DNA from: Oscillospiraceae bacterium
GTDB taxonomy: Bacteria > Bacillota > Clostridia > Oscillospirales > Ruminococcaceae
Length of the DNA stretch: 43,320 nucleotides
Direction of reading: 5' to 3'
Assembly (NCBI GenBank): GCA_016295145.1
Contig: JAEDLR010000008.1
Location: 1 to 43,320 of the forward strand
The translations under genes were made by a program, and so were the position numbers. Below the pieces are notes generated by a model. The model was not told where the DNA came from, ran no database searches, and saw only the letters and a list, made by a program, of their open reading frames with translations. Below are positions 33,384 through 41,216 of this stretch, in pieces. Numbering within the stretch: position 1 is the first letter of the stretch; each line of letters starts with the position of its first letter.

Positions 33384-33629
33384 TGATTACTAACTCCTCC
33401 ACATACTTCTAATGAATACAAGCAGGCAGACGCCGCATTGGCTGCAATGCACGCCTTTGCTGCTTTCGACAGAGTCCCCGATGAATGGAGAATGGGAGAC
33501 TTCCACGCGAAAGCGTTTGCGCACAAACGCACAGCGAAGCGAGGAAACCTTCCCATTTTGAATCCATTGGAGATGCCCTTATTCAGCGTTTTATCTTGAT
33601 CGGTCGCTGCCGGTCAAGCGGCTACCCTT
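33384..33629 (-). other. Non-coding stretch inside the polysaccharide operon
   Basis: About 245 bases between the two ATP-grasp genes. It has no gene with a ribosome binding site. It contains dense GCG/CGC words (about 33505-33545, arms such as GCGTTTGCGC) that can fold into short stems, and a 12-base word TGAATCCATTGG also present at 4969. I see no promoter with two good boxes. It could be a small inserted repeat, an internal leader or a decayed gene. Confidence 0.4.
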
Positions 33630-34721
33630 TCATGTTTCTGCTGTAAAATAAACCTCGGGACGATCAAAGACCGCTTCGCTTTCCAGAACGATCGGCTCCA
33701 CATCCACATCCCGCAGAAACACATAGGGTTTCTCATAATGATAGAACGGTGCGCGTTTCACACGGTCGCAGTTGCCATCCTCCATTATCATAATGGTATC
33801 CTCAATCAGATCAAAACCAACATCTGCCATAACGCCGGTATATGCCATATGGCGGATATTCACCTCGGTGACCTTCATATTGCCGTCCTTGTCTTCCTTG
33901 AGGTCAAAGGACAGGATGCCGTGTGCCGGAACACCGAGTTTCTTTTCGAGGTACTTGATGCATCTGTCGCAGAATGCATTGATGCTGTCTTCGTTCAGGA
34001 ATCTGCCGAAATGCGTATTGCCGGTCACATGAGACGGGGCTGTATTTGCCATAACATATTCCGCGCATTCCAGTGCAGCACCCTTTACATATTCACCGTT
34101 ATAGTAAAGCATCTGATTGGCTAGGTGTCTGCCCGTCAGAAACTCACTGACCGTAAATTCAGGGATCTTGGCATTGATAAAAAGCCAGCTCTTATAGCTG
34201 CTGATATCATCCAACCGCAGAGAGCCAAGACCGCCTGTGCCTTCTGTGGCACGGATCCAGCAGGGGAACCCGATTTCCTTCTCTACATCTTCAAAACGAG
34301 GGTTTTCCTGGGTGACCTTAATGGTTTTCGGGATAAACTCCGTACCCTCCAGAAGTTGCGCCATGATCGCCTTGTCTCTGAGCGATTCCGAAAGCAGCTT
34401 GCATCCCATGAATACCGGGCAGGGATACTTGCCGTTCTTTTCGTAGTAATCACCCCAGACAACGATCTCGCTTTCCGGCTGAACAAAGGCATAGTCAATC
34501 TTCCTTGCTGCTACAAGGCGCTCCACCCAAGGGAAATAATCCGGTGCATCACAACGGGGGCAGACATAGTATTCATCCAACATCCCCTTCATGAAAAAGC
34601 CCATCGCTTTTTTCTCGATGTCACAGCCGATGAGTCTGTAATCCGGATGCTTTTTCCGGATGATCCGCGCGATGGAACGGGGGGTCAATCCACCGATACC
34701 GGTAATCAAAATTGTCTTCAT
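33630..34721 (-). CDS. ATP-grasp ligase (second of two), CarB-like
   Basis: A 363-residue protein with an N-terminal nucleotide-fold part (MKTILITGIGGLTPRSIARI) and an ATP-grasp core: SLRDKAIMAQLLEGTEFIPKT, FPCWIRATEGTGGLGSLRLD (nucleotide loop), EFLTGRHLANQMLYYNGEYV, and SFDLKEDKDGNMKVTEVNIRH with the metal-binding Glu-X-Asn. It resembles carbamoyl-phosphate-synthase-type ligases found in antibiotic and surface glycan clusters. It differs strongly from the first ATP-grasp protein, so they are not a recent duplicate. ATG 34721 is chosen because AAGGAT lies ahead and it starts directly at the beta strand; an upstream ATG at 34778 is possible. A Cys pair CPRC near 55 is unexplained. Confidence 0.9.
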   Translation of the reverse strand: MKTILITGIGGLTPRSIARIIRKKHPDYRLIGCDIEKKAMGFFMKGMLDEYYVCPRCDAPDYFPWVERLVAARKIDYAFVQPESEIVVWGDYYEKNGKYPCPVFMGCKLLSESLRDKAIMAQLLEGTEFIPKTIKVTQENPRFEDVEKEIGFPCWIRATEGTGGLGSLRLDDISSYKSWLFINAKIPEFTVSEFLTGRHLANQMLYYNGEYVKGAALECAEYVMANTAPSHVTGNTHFGRFLNEDSINAFCDRCIKYLEKKLGVPAHGILSFDLKEDKDGNMKVTEVNIRHMAYTGVMADVGFDLIEDTIMIMEDGNCDRVKRAPFYHYEKPYVFLRDVDVEPIVLESEAVFDRPEVYFTAET

Positions 34722-34744
34722 TGAATCAGATCCTTTTCCCTTGT

Positions 34745-35299
34745 TTATTGATTTGTTTGCGCATGGTAGGCATTCCATGCAGCCTCAATCGTCTTTTCCG
34801 AAAGGCGGTGACCATTTTTCTCAATTTTCAGATAATCCTTGCCGCGTTTTTCAAGGAACTCCTCAATGGAGCAGATATACCGAACCGGAACACCTGCCCA
34901 CACCCCGCCCGAAGGCAATCTGCGGTTCACAAGGGATCCCGCACCGATGATCGTATTCGACGGAATATAAGAATTATACAAAATCGTTGTATTCGCACCG
35001 ATGAATACATTGTCGCCCATTTCAATGCAGCCCGTATATTCGTGCATCTTCCCATCAGGCTGCATATTATTCAGCATATTATGGATCGCATCATGGGTCA
35101 CAAGCAGCACATTGGACGCCATTCGGACATTGTCTCCAACCGAAATCAACTCGCCATAAAGGGGCAGCTTGCGAAAAGTGAACATACATTTGTTCCCGAC
35201 ATGGTGGAACAAATGGTGCTTTCTGATATATTCCGCCCTTTTTGCTCCGCTGTAAATCAGATACAGCGCAACCGTATGCTTTAACCGAAACCAATCCAC
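34745..35299 (-). CDS. Hexapeptide-repeat acyltransferase
   Basis: A 184-residue left-handed beta-helix enzyme, probably an O- or N-acetyltransferase on a sugar, using acetyl-CoA. The core (about 50-145) shows hexapeptide units ISVGDNVRMASNVLLVTHDA with the catalytic His in VTHDAIH, then IEMGDNVFIGANTTILYNSYI and TIIGAGSLVNRRLPSGGVWAGVPVRYI, the typical end of the maltose/galactoside acetyltransferase group. The start is GTG with GGAGAG ahead. It stands between an aminotransferase gene and an ATP-grasp gene, so it may acetylate the amino sugar that the aminotransferase makes. Confidence 0.9.
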   Translation of the reverse strand: MDWFRLKHTVALYLIYSGAKRAEYIRKHHLFHHVGNKCMFTFRKLPLYGELISVGDNVRMASNVLLVTHDAIHNMLNNMQPDGKMHEYTGCIEMGDNVFIGANTTILYNSYIPSNTIIGAGSLVNRRLPSGGVWAGVPVRYICSIEEFLEKRGKDYLKIEKNGHRLSEKTIEAAWNAYHAQTNQ

Positions 35300-35343
35300 A
35301 AGTAGTTCTCTCCGTTTCCCTGAAATTGAATGTGAAACCGCGC

Positions 35344-36639
35344 TTATTGAAAGCAGCGTCGAATGATTTCTATGATAACATCCTGCTGCTCCGGTGTCAT
35401 TTTATTATCGCTTGGCAGGCAGAGGCCTCGGCGGAAAATGTCCGCGCCGACATCCACGCTGCTGCCTGCAATATAGGCATTGCTTTGTCCTCTGCCGCTG
35501 CCGATGACCGTTACAAATCCGTTCATCCGGTAGATCGGCTGCATATGCATCGGCTTCCAGACCGGCCGCCCCTCTGCATTGAAAGCAGCGATTGCATCGA
35601 GAATTTCCTGCGGTGAGCTTTTGCCTTTCTCGCTCTGATACAAATAGTCTTGTTCACCGCGAACCATCGGTGCCATTGCATCCTCATCAACGATCATGCA
35701 GCTCAGCCAGAAATTCGGTTCACTATTCACGGCATCAAAAGGATTCATAGATACCGGCAAATCTTTCAGACCTTCCTTGTATCTCTCATAGATCGCCTTC
35801 TTCTGTGCGATATGCGCATCCAGATGCGGCATCTGCCCTCTCACCACGCCCGCAATAATATTGCTCATGCGGTAGTTGTAGCCAACCTCCTCATGCTGAT
35901 ACCACGGCGCAGCCTCACGGCTCTGTGTAGACCACTTTCTTGCCTTGTCCGCATCCGCCTGTTCGCTGCAAAGCAGCATACCGCCAGAGCTTCCGGTAAT
36001 GATCTTATTGCCGTTAAAGGAAACCACAGAATAATCACCAAACAGCCCGGTCTGCTTTCCCTTATATGTCGCGCCAAGAGATTCCGCAGCGTCCTCAACA
36101 ATCAGCGCACCGTGCTTGTCAGCAATGGCTCTGATTTCATCCGCTTTGCCGGGCGTGCCGTAGAGGTGTGCAACCACGATCAGTCTCACATCCGGATACA
36201 GCGCAAAGGCTTTCTCCAGTGCCACCGGATCCATATTCCATGTATCGCGCTCCGTGTCAATGAAAACAGCCTCGCCGCCCTCGTATGCAACCGGATTGAC
36301 CGTAGCATCGAAAGTCATGTCGGAACAAAACACCTTATGCCCTTCCAGTGTACCGTGACCGACCTTCGGCGCACCGTAGAGTTTCTCGCCAGCAAGCTTC
36401 ACCGCCAGATGCAGCGCAGCCGTACCACAGGAAAGCGCCACTGCATAATTGCAGCCGATGTACGCTGCCACCATCTTTTCCAGCTGGTTGATATTCTCAC
36501 CGGCTGTGGTGATCCAGTTCTTCGCAAACGCATCGTTCACCCACTTCTGCTCGTCGCCGTGCATGGTAGGCGATGCAAGCCAGATCTTACTGGGGAAAGC
36601 CTCGATCCCTGCAAAGCGCGGATCCTGCTTGAAATCCAT
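35344..36639 (-). CDS. DegT/DnrJ/EryC1-family sugar aminotransferase
   Basis: A 431-residue PLP enzyme that would move an amino group from glutamate to a keto-sugar nucleotide. ITTAGENINQLEK (about 43-55), CGTAALHLAV (72-81), VEDAAESLGATYKG with Asp183, and SFNGNKIITGSSGGMLLC with Lys212, the Schiff-base lysine, all match PglE-like members. ATG 36639 is chosen because GAGGAG lies 7-8 bases ahead; in-frame starts at 36660 and 36687 exist. The matching 4,6-dehydratase that would supply its keto-sugar is not in the window. It is the second gene of the operon, after the Wzz-like gene. Confidence 0.93.
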   Translation of the reverse strand: MDFKQDPRFAGIEAFPSKIWLASPTMHGDEQKWVNDAFAKNWITTAGENINQLEKMVAAYIGCNYAVALSCGTAALHLAVKLAGEKLYGAPKVGHGTLEGHKVFCSDMTFDATVNPVAYEGGEAVFIDTERDTWNMDPVALEKAFALYPDVRLIVVAHLYGTPGKADEIRAIADKHGALIVEDAAESLGATYKGKQTGLFGDYSVVSFNGNKIITGSSGGMLLCSEQADADKARKWSTQSREAAPWYQHEEVGYNYRMSNIIAGVVRGQMPHLDAHIAQKKAIYERYKEGLKDLPVSMNPFDAVNSEPNFWLSCMIVDEDAMAPMVRGEQDYLYQSEKGKSSPQEILDAIAAFNAEGRPVWKPMHMQPIYRMNGFVTVIGSGRGQSNAYIAGSSVDVGADIFRRGLCLPSDNKMTPEQQDVIIEIIRRCFQ

Positions 36640-36913
36640 AATTTCTACTCCTCTACTCATTTCTATAGTGGACTGATCAGCAGCCACAAGGGGCTATGTT
36701 CTGCTGTCAGCACACTGTACCAGAATGCATTTCGCAGCAAATAGCACACATCAGAATATGAATCACTACGCTGTTGTAGAACGCTGTTGTTTGACTAAAA
36801 GACCTTAGCGCTGTCTAAGCCGATGATGCCGCTATCCGCCAAGGCGCCTGCCTGTTTGCAGCGATCAGTCACGCCAAAGAATGCAGCAGCACCCCTGCTA
36901 TACGGATTCAATC
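36640..36913 (-). other. Non-coding gap between the Wzz-like and aminotransferase genes
   Basis: About 270 bases without a gene. A weak stem (CTTAG/CTAAG) followed by TCTTTT on the minus strand near 36800-36825 could be a leaky terminator that lets the Wzz-like gene outpace the rest. No convincing second promoter was found. The gap is long for the middle of an operon. Confidence 0.4.
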
Positions 36914-38476
36914 TCAGGCGTCTTTTTTGCTGTTTTTGCTTTTGGTCTCAGTCGCACCCTTCTCATCTGCCACGGAGATTGCAATTGCATCGGTTGCCGC
37001 CTCATCGGCAGCTTCAGCAGCACCTTCAGCCAGAAGATGATTCTTGCGGTACTGCAGCACGAAAGCGCGGATCACGATGATTACCGCAAAGACCACAAAC
37101 AGCAGTGCCTCAAGCACCAGAACGATCATGATGGTATTCTGCACGATCGTATTGCGTTCCGCGGCTGCGGGCACAACGACAGAGCAGGCATTCTGGAAAG
37201 CAACATTCTCATAGAACTCAGCAGCGGTGGCATCTACAGTTTCCAGCAGAGTAGTAATCTTGCCGTAGAGCTTGTCCATTTTCTCGTCAAGCTCCTGCAT
37301 CTGCGAATTGGTGGAAACCGTATTCGCCATGCGCAGTTCATTCACGCGCTGCTCGTAGTAGGCGATGTCCTTCGTACACTGCGCGATGGTTTCCTGTGTA
37401 CTCAGTTTGAGGTTGATCATTTTGTCGTACTGCTCAGAAGACTGCGAGAGATTGAGATCCTTGCCGTACTGGTCACCGCCGACCACCACGATGGAATCCT
37501 TCTCGTACTTATCAATGGATTCCTGCACGGAAATTAGATTGGTTTCCGCCTCTGTCTTTTGCAGTGTCAGGTTCTCGATGAGATATGCATAATAGGTCAG
37601 CAGCATCTGCTTATCCTTCGTGACATTATTGATGGTCACAAAGGAAGTGATCCAACCGAGGTCCTCGTTGCGCAGCGTACCGATGGCATTGGCGAGATCG
37701 GTGAAGGAATAACCGGTTGTCACCGAGCGGAAGCCTGTGGTATCCTCATTTGCCAGAGAATTCACATAACGCTGTGCCGATTCCAGAGAGGTGTCAAACA
37801 CATCAATGGCGCGCTCGTAATCGTAATCGTGATAGTCGATTGCGAGCACTGCCACGCCCAACGCCTTGTTGTAGCCGTAGGTCTCGTAAAAATACTGTTT
37901 ATATGCGCTCAGCACTGCATTCAGCACTTCTACGCCTTCCTCCGCAGAAAGTCCCAGGTCAGTGGGAACGAAACTGATAATGAAACGGCTGGGATGATAG
38001 GAAACATTCAGCATTGCCTGTACGGCACTCATGGCATTGTTGCTGCCGACATCAAATGCGCTCTTGTATGCAGTCAGCTCATCAATGGCTTCCTCGGGAA
38101 TCACACTGCTGACCTTCAACGCTTCACGCAGGTCATCAACATTCAGTTCGTCATCGGCATAGTTCAGTGTATTCAGTGCATTTTTCAGCACAATGGGGGA
38201 TCTCAGTTGTTTTGCAGCATCAAATTCATTGCCTGCAGGATCTTTACCGTCCTCGACGCCACTGAAAGTAAACTCAATGGCTGCCTTGACGTTCACGGTG
38301 TTTTTGGTCAGCAGCAGCGAGCCGCAGCCTGCAATTACGCCGAGTGCCAGCGCACATACCAACCACAGCACCACAAATCGTTTGGTCTGCTGTGCGATTC
38401 CGTGCAATGTCAGCAGCGGTTTTTCATCAGCAACAGCCTCTTTCAATACCAGATTGATATTCTTTTCCTCTTGCAT
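36914..38476 (-). CDS. Wzz/Wze-like polysaccharide chain-length or export protein
   Basis: A 520-residue protein with two membrane helices (about 35-60 and 455-480) and a large extracytoplasmic middle, the layout of polysaccharide copolymerases. The middle has a long coiled-coil (about 305-425, for example KTEAETNLISVQESIDKYEKDS). The C-terminal cytoplasmic tail is Ala/Glu/Lys-rich and ends KSKNSKKDA; there is no fused tyrosine kinase and none follows. ATG 38476 is preferred (GAGGAT ahead), giving MQEEKNINLVLKEAV. It opens the operon, 80 bases after an extended -10 promoter. The middle domain is larger than in enteric Wzz (about 330 residues in all). Confidence 0.8.
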   Translation of the reverse strand: MQEEKNINLVLKEAVADEKPLLTLHGIAQQTKRFVVLWLVCALALGVIAGCGSLLLTKNTVNVKAAIEFTFSGVEDGKDPAGNEFDAAKQLRSPIVLKNALNTLNYADDELNVDDLREALKVSSVIPEEAIDELTAYKSAFDVGSNNAMSAVQAMLNVSYHPSRFIISFVPTDLGLSAEEGVEVLNAVLSAYKQYFYETYGYNKALGVAVLAIDYHDYDYERAIDVFDTSLESAQRYVNSLANEDTTGFRSVTTGYSFTDLANAIGTLRNEDLGWITSFVTINNVTKDKQMLLTYYAYLIENLTLQKTEAETNLISVQESIDKYEKDSIVVVGGDQYGKDLNLSQSSEQYDKMINLKLSTQETIAQCTKDIAYYEQRVNELRMANTVSTNSQMQELDEKMDKLYGKITTLLETVDATAAEFYENVAFQNACSVVVPAAAERNTIVQNTIMIVLVLEALLFVVFAVIIVIRAFVLQYRKNHLLAEGAAEAADEAATDAIAISVADEKGATETKSKNSKKDA

Positions 38477-38555
38477 AATCGTATCCTCACATTTCGTTCC
38501 CGGGCATCGACCGTAAATTGGCATGGTAGCCCACAATTCTCAGTGTATCTTTGAT

Positions 38556-38584
38556 ATTATAGCACAATCGTGACAAACTTGCAA
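38556..38584 (-). promoter_or_regulatory. Promoter of the polysaccharide operon
   Basis: On the minus strand: TTGCAA (complement of 38579-38584), 17 bases, TATAAT (complement of 38556-38561) with TGC ahead (extended -10). The same two boxes as the pilC operon promoter. Confidence 0.85.
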
Positions 38585-38734
38585 GAACATTTGTCATTCC
38601 ATTCGGTGTTCGCTGGCTATTTCTCTGTTTTCGCCAAAACTGGTTCCGGCATTCCTGTGATTTTAAACGATTTTTCACCGATTGTACAGCGATTTTCCCA
38701 ACTGTAAAAATTGGATTTCTTACCACGGCAAACA

Positions 38735-38773
38735 CCGAAAGCCCGCAGTACTGTTCCATGTAACTGCGGGCTG
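38735..38773 (-). terminator. Terminator of the CNNM-like gene operon
   Basis: AGCCCGCAGT (38740-38749) pairs with ACTGCGGGCT (38763-38772) in a perfect 10-base-pair stem just past the stop codon; TTCGGTGTTT follows on the minus strand. Confidence 0.65.
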
Positions 38774-38776
38774 ATG

Positions 38777-40096
38777 TCATGTGTTACTGTCCTTTGTATC
38801 TGCCTGCGGCTCACGCAGCTTCACCAGAACGGTCTCCGCCTTATGGTTGCGCACATTCAGAATTTCCGCTTCTAGTTTGTCAGTTGTCAGCTTCAGATGG
38901 CTGCCATCCTTGGGGATGCTGCCCAGCGACCCAAACAGATAACCGCTGAGCGTATCATAATCGTCGCCCAGAGAAACCCCCAATGCCTCGTGCAGATCGT
39001 CCAAACGCATACCGCCGCCGATCTTCCATGTATGCTCGTCGATCTGCGTCATCTCAGTTTCAATATCCGCTTCCTCGTCATCACCCAGATCACCCACCAG
39101 TTCCTCAATGAGGTCTGTCAGCGTAATCACACCTGCGGTGCCGCCATACTCATCCAACACCACGGCAAAGCGCTCGTGATTACGCTTCATTTCCGTAAAC
39201 AGCACATTGGCGGTCATCGCAGCGGGAACAAAGTATGCAGATCTTACCAGCGCCATGACAGCATCATGGCTTCTGTTTTCCAGGCGGTAATAATCTGCTG
39301 CGGAAAGCACACCCACAATACGATCGCTGCTCTCGCCGCACACGGGATAGAAGCTATGGCGGCTCTCATAGATCTGCTTGTGCCAAACGTCCATACTCTC
39401 CTCCACGGAGAGAAAAACCGTATCGGTACGGTGGGTGCAAATATCCTCCACGCAAATATCATCGAATGCAAACACATTCTGGATCAGCTCACGCTCGGTA
39501 TCGTCGATCGTGCCCTTTTCGCTGCCTGCGTCCACCATCATACGGATTTCTTCCTCGGTGACGGTTTCTGTTTCAGCATTGGGGTCAACGCCGACCAGAC
39601 GCAGAATACCGTTGGTGGATGCCGTCAGCAGAGAGACCAGCGGCTTGAAAGCCACAGAAATAAACGAAATGAGCGAAGAAAGACCCAGCCCCAGCTTTTC
39701 CGCATTGCGCATGGCAATACGCTTGGGCACCAGCTCACCGAACACCAATGTAAGATACGACAGCAAAATCGTGATGAGCAGCACTGAAATGGTATCCAGT
39801 GTTGCCTCAGCCAGCGGTACCCCAAGGGAAATCATCCATTTTGTCAGGTATACCGAGAAGTTATCCGCCGCAAATGCAGAGCCCAGAAAACCGGACAGCG
39901 TGATGGCAACCTGTATGGTTGCCAGAAATCTTGCGGGCTGCGAGGTAAGCTTTACCAGACGGACAGCGCGCTTATCGCCGCCTGCCGCCATATGTTCCAG
40001 CTTGGTATCGTTGATGGAGATGATCGCGATCTCCGCACAGGCAAATATCGCATTGAATGCAATCAGCAGAATCTGCAAGAGAATCTGTGCTAACAT
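38777..40096 (-). CDS. CNNM/CorC (HlyC) family membrane protein with CBS domains
   Basis: A 439-residue protein. The N-terminal DUF21 part (1 to about 190) has four membrane helices and the NAIFACAEIAII, GFLGSAFAA and GELVPKRIAMRNAE motifs. Two CBS domains follow (about 205-330; DICVEDICTHRTDTVFL and AYFVPAAMTANVLFTEM), with EEYGGTAG-type DEYGGTAGVITLTDLIEELVGDL at the end of the pair. The C-terminal CorC/HlyC domain covers about 350-430. The family moves or senses Mg2+ or Na+; the older hemolysin name is not meaningful. GGAGGAC precedes the ATG. It lies 57 bases after the TPR gene and is probably co-transcribed with it and aspS. Confidence 0.93.
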   Translation of the reverse strand: MLAQILLQILLIAFNAIFACAEIAIISINDTKLEHMAAGGDKRAVRLVKLTSQPARFLATIQVAITLSGFLGSAFAADNFSVYLTKWMISLGVPLAEATLDTISVLLITILLSYLTLVFGELVPKRIAMRNAEKLGLGLSSLISFISVAFKPLVSLLTASTNGILRLVGVDPNAETETVTEEEIRMMVDAGSEKGTIDDTERELIQNVFAFDDICVEDICTHRTDTVFLSVEESMDVWHKQIYESRHSFYPVCGESSDRIVGVLSAADYYRLENRSHDAVMALVRSAYFVPAAMTANVLFTEMKRNHERFAVVLDEYGGTAGVITLTDLIEELVGDLGDDEEADIETEMTQIDEHTWKIGGGMRLDDLHEALGVSLGDDYDTLSGYLFGSLGSIPKDGSHLKLTTDKLEAEILNVRNHKAETVLVKLREPQADTKDSNT

Positions 40097-40153
40097 AAAT
40101 AAAAGGTCCTCCGAATCATATCGTGGTAAATGGCGCCGTTGCGCGCATCACCG

Positions 40154-41191
40154 TTATTGTTGCGCTGCGCCTTGCAGCTCCTTATCAATATTGTCAAGGA
40201 TTTCCTTGAAGCCGGGGTCATTGGTCATATCATATGCCACACGGAAGAACAGACCCTCAAGCTGCGGCTGACGGTGTTCATGGGCGGAACGCCCCAGCGT
40301 GACGGCAAGATTTACCACATCGTCATTGGGCGGCGGTGTCATGCCATATTTCTCAAAGGTATCCAGTATCTGACCGTTGGTAGGCGGATCAAACTGCTTG
40401 CCCATTGTCTGCAAACGGCGAACCACATCCATCAGTTCAAATTCCACGGGTTTGCGGTTTTCAAAGCGCAGCGAACAGAAATAGAACACCGCAGCATCAT
40501 AAAACTCCCGTATCAGCACGCAATAATAGCCCATATTGCAAAGGGTTCTGGCGATGCGTGAGGCACTGGTACAGACCCGCAGGGTATCCTTGATGGTTGC
40601 CAACAGTTTATCCGGTGTGCCGGAAAATTTATAGATTTCAGCAAGCTCGAAGCGCGCATCGGCACTAACGGGATTCAAACGAACGGCACGCTCCACCGCT
40701 TTGACTGCATCCCGCACTTTATGATTCTCCAGCAGCACATAGCCGTACATGGTGAGGTAGTGGGAAAAATCAAAGGGCGCACGGTCGAACTCGGTGACAG
40801 TCGGATAATACAGGCGGTACAGATGATACTCAAAGGGATTGCGGAAGCAGAACCATTTTTTGTCGGTTTCCTCGAAGTGGACACGAATCTTTTCGGAAAT
40901 CTCAGCAAGCAAAGCCTCGGCATCCTCCAGACGATTTTCACGGAGCATCTCCATTGCCTGATGGAATGCCTGATCCATACGCATATCGCGGACAAAGGTA
41001 GTGGTGCGCATCTGCTCCTGCACTTCGGCGGGCATCATGGAAAATGCGAATTCAGCCAGTGCCCCAGCCAGTTCGGCAGCATTTTCTTCCCTTTTATACT
41101 TGGCAGCATAGTCCTGAATCAGTTGCATATCCTTTTGGAGATCACCGGTCAGTTCTGTGCGCACCTTGGCAAGCAACTCATTAGCAGTCAT
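40154..41191 (-). CDS. TPR-like helical repeat protein, function unknown
   Basis: A 345-residue cytoplasmic protein without signal or membrane helix. The middle (about 145-260) contains tetratricopeptide-like helix pairs (LTMYGYVLLENHKVRDAVKAVERAVRLNPVSADARFELAEIYKFSG is the clearest). A C-terminal part with PPTNGQILDTFEKYGMTPPPNDDVVNLA is not repetitive. It likely holds partner proteins; none can be named. Start ATG 41191 has GGGGGA 8 bases ahead. It begins 25 bases after the aspS stop, so they share a message. Confidence 0.8.
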   Translation of the reverse strand: MTANELLAKVRTELTGDLQKDMQLIQDYAAKYKREENAAELAGALAEFAFSMMPAEVQEQMRTTTFVRDMRMDQAFHQAMEMLRENRLEDAEALLAEISEKIRVHFEETDKKWFCFRNPFEYHLYRLYYPTVTEFDRAPFDFSHYLTMYGYVLLENHKVRDAVKAVERAVRLNPVSADARFELAEIYKFSGTPDKLLATIKDTLRVCTSASRIARTLCNMGYYCVLIREFYDAAVFYFCSLRFENRKPVEFELMDVVRRLQTMGKQFDPPTNGQILDTFEKYGMTPPPNDDVVNLAVTLGRSAHEHRQPQLEGLFFRVAYDMTNDPGFKEILDNIDKELQGAAQQ

Positions 41192-41216
41192 CGAAAAATC
41201 CCCCTCTTATTTTGGT

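Noticed and set aside
4969..33575. Shared 12-base word TGAATCCATTGG in the two non-coding stretches as a dispersed repeat
   Set aside because: Exact 12-base matches are expected by chance in a window this long; the flanks are only loosely similar.
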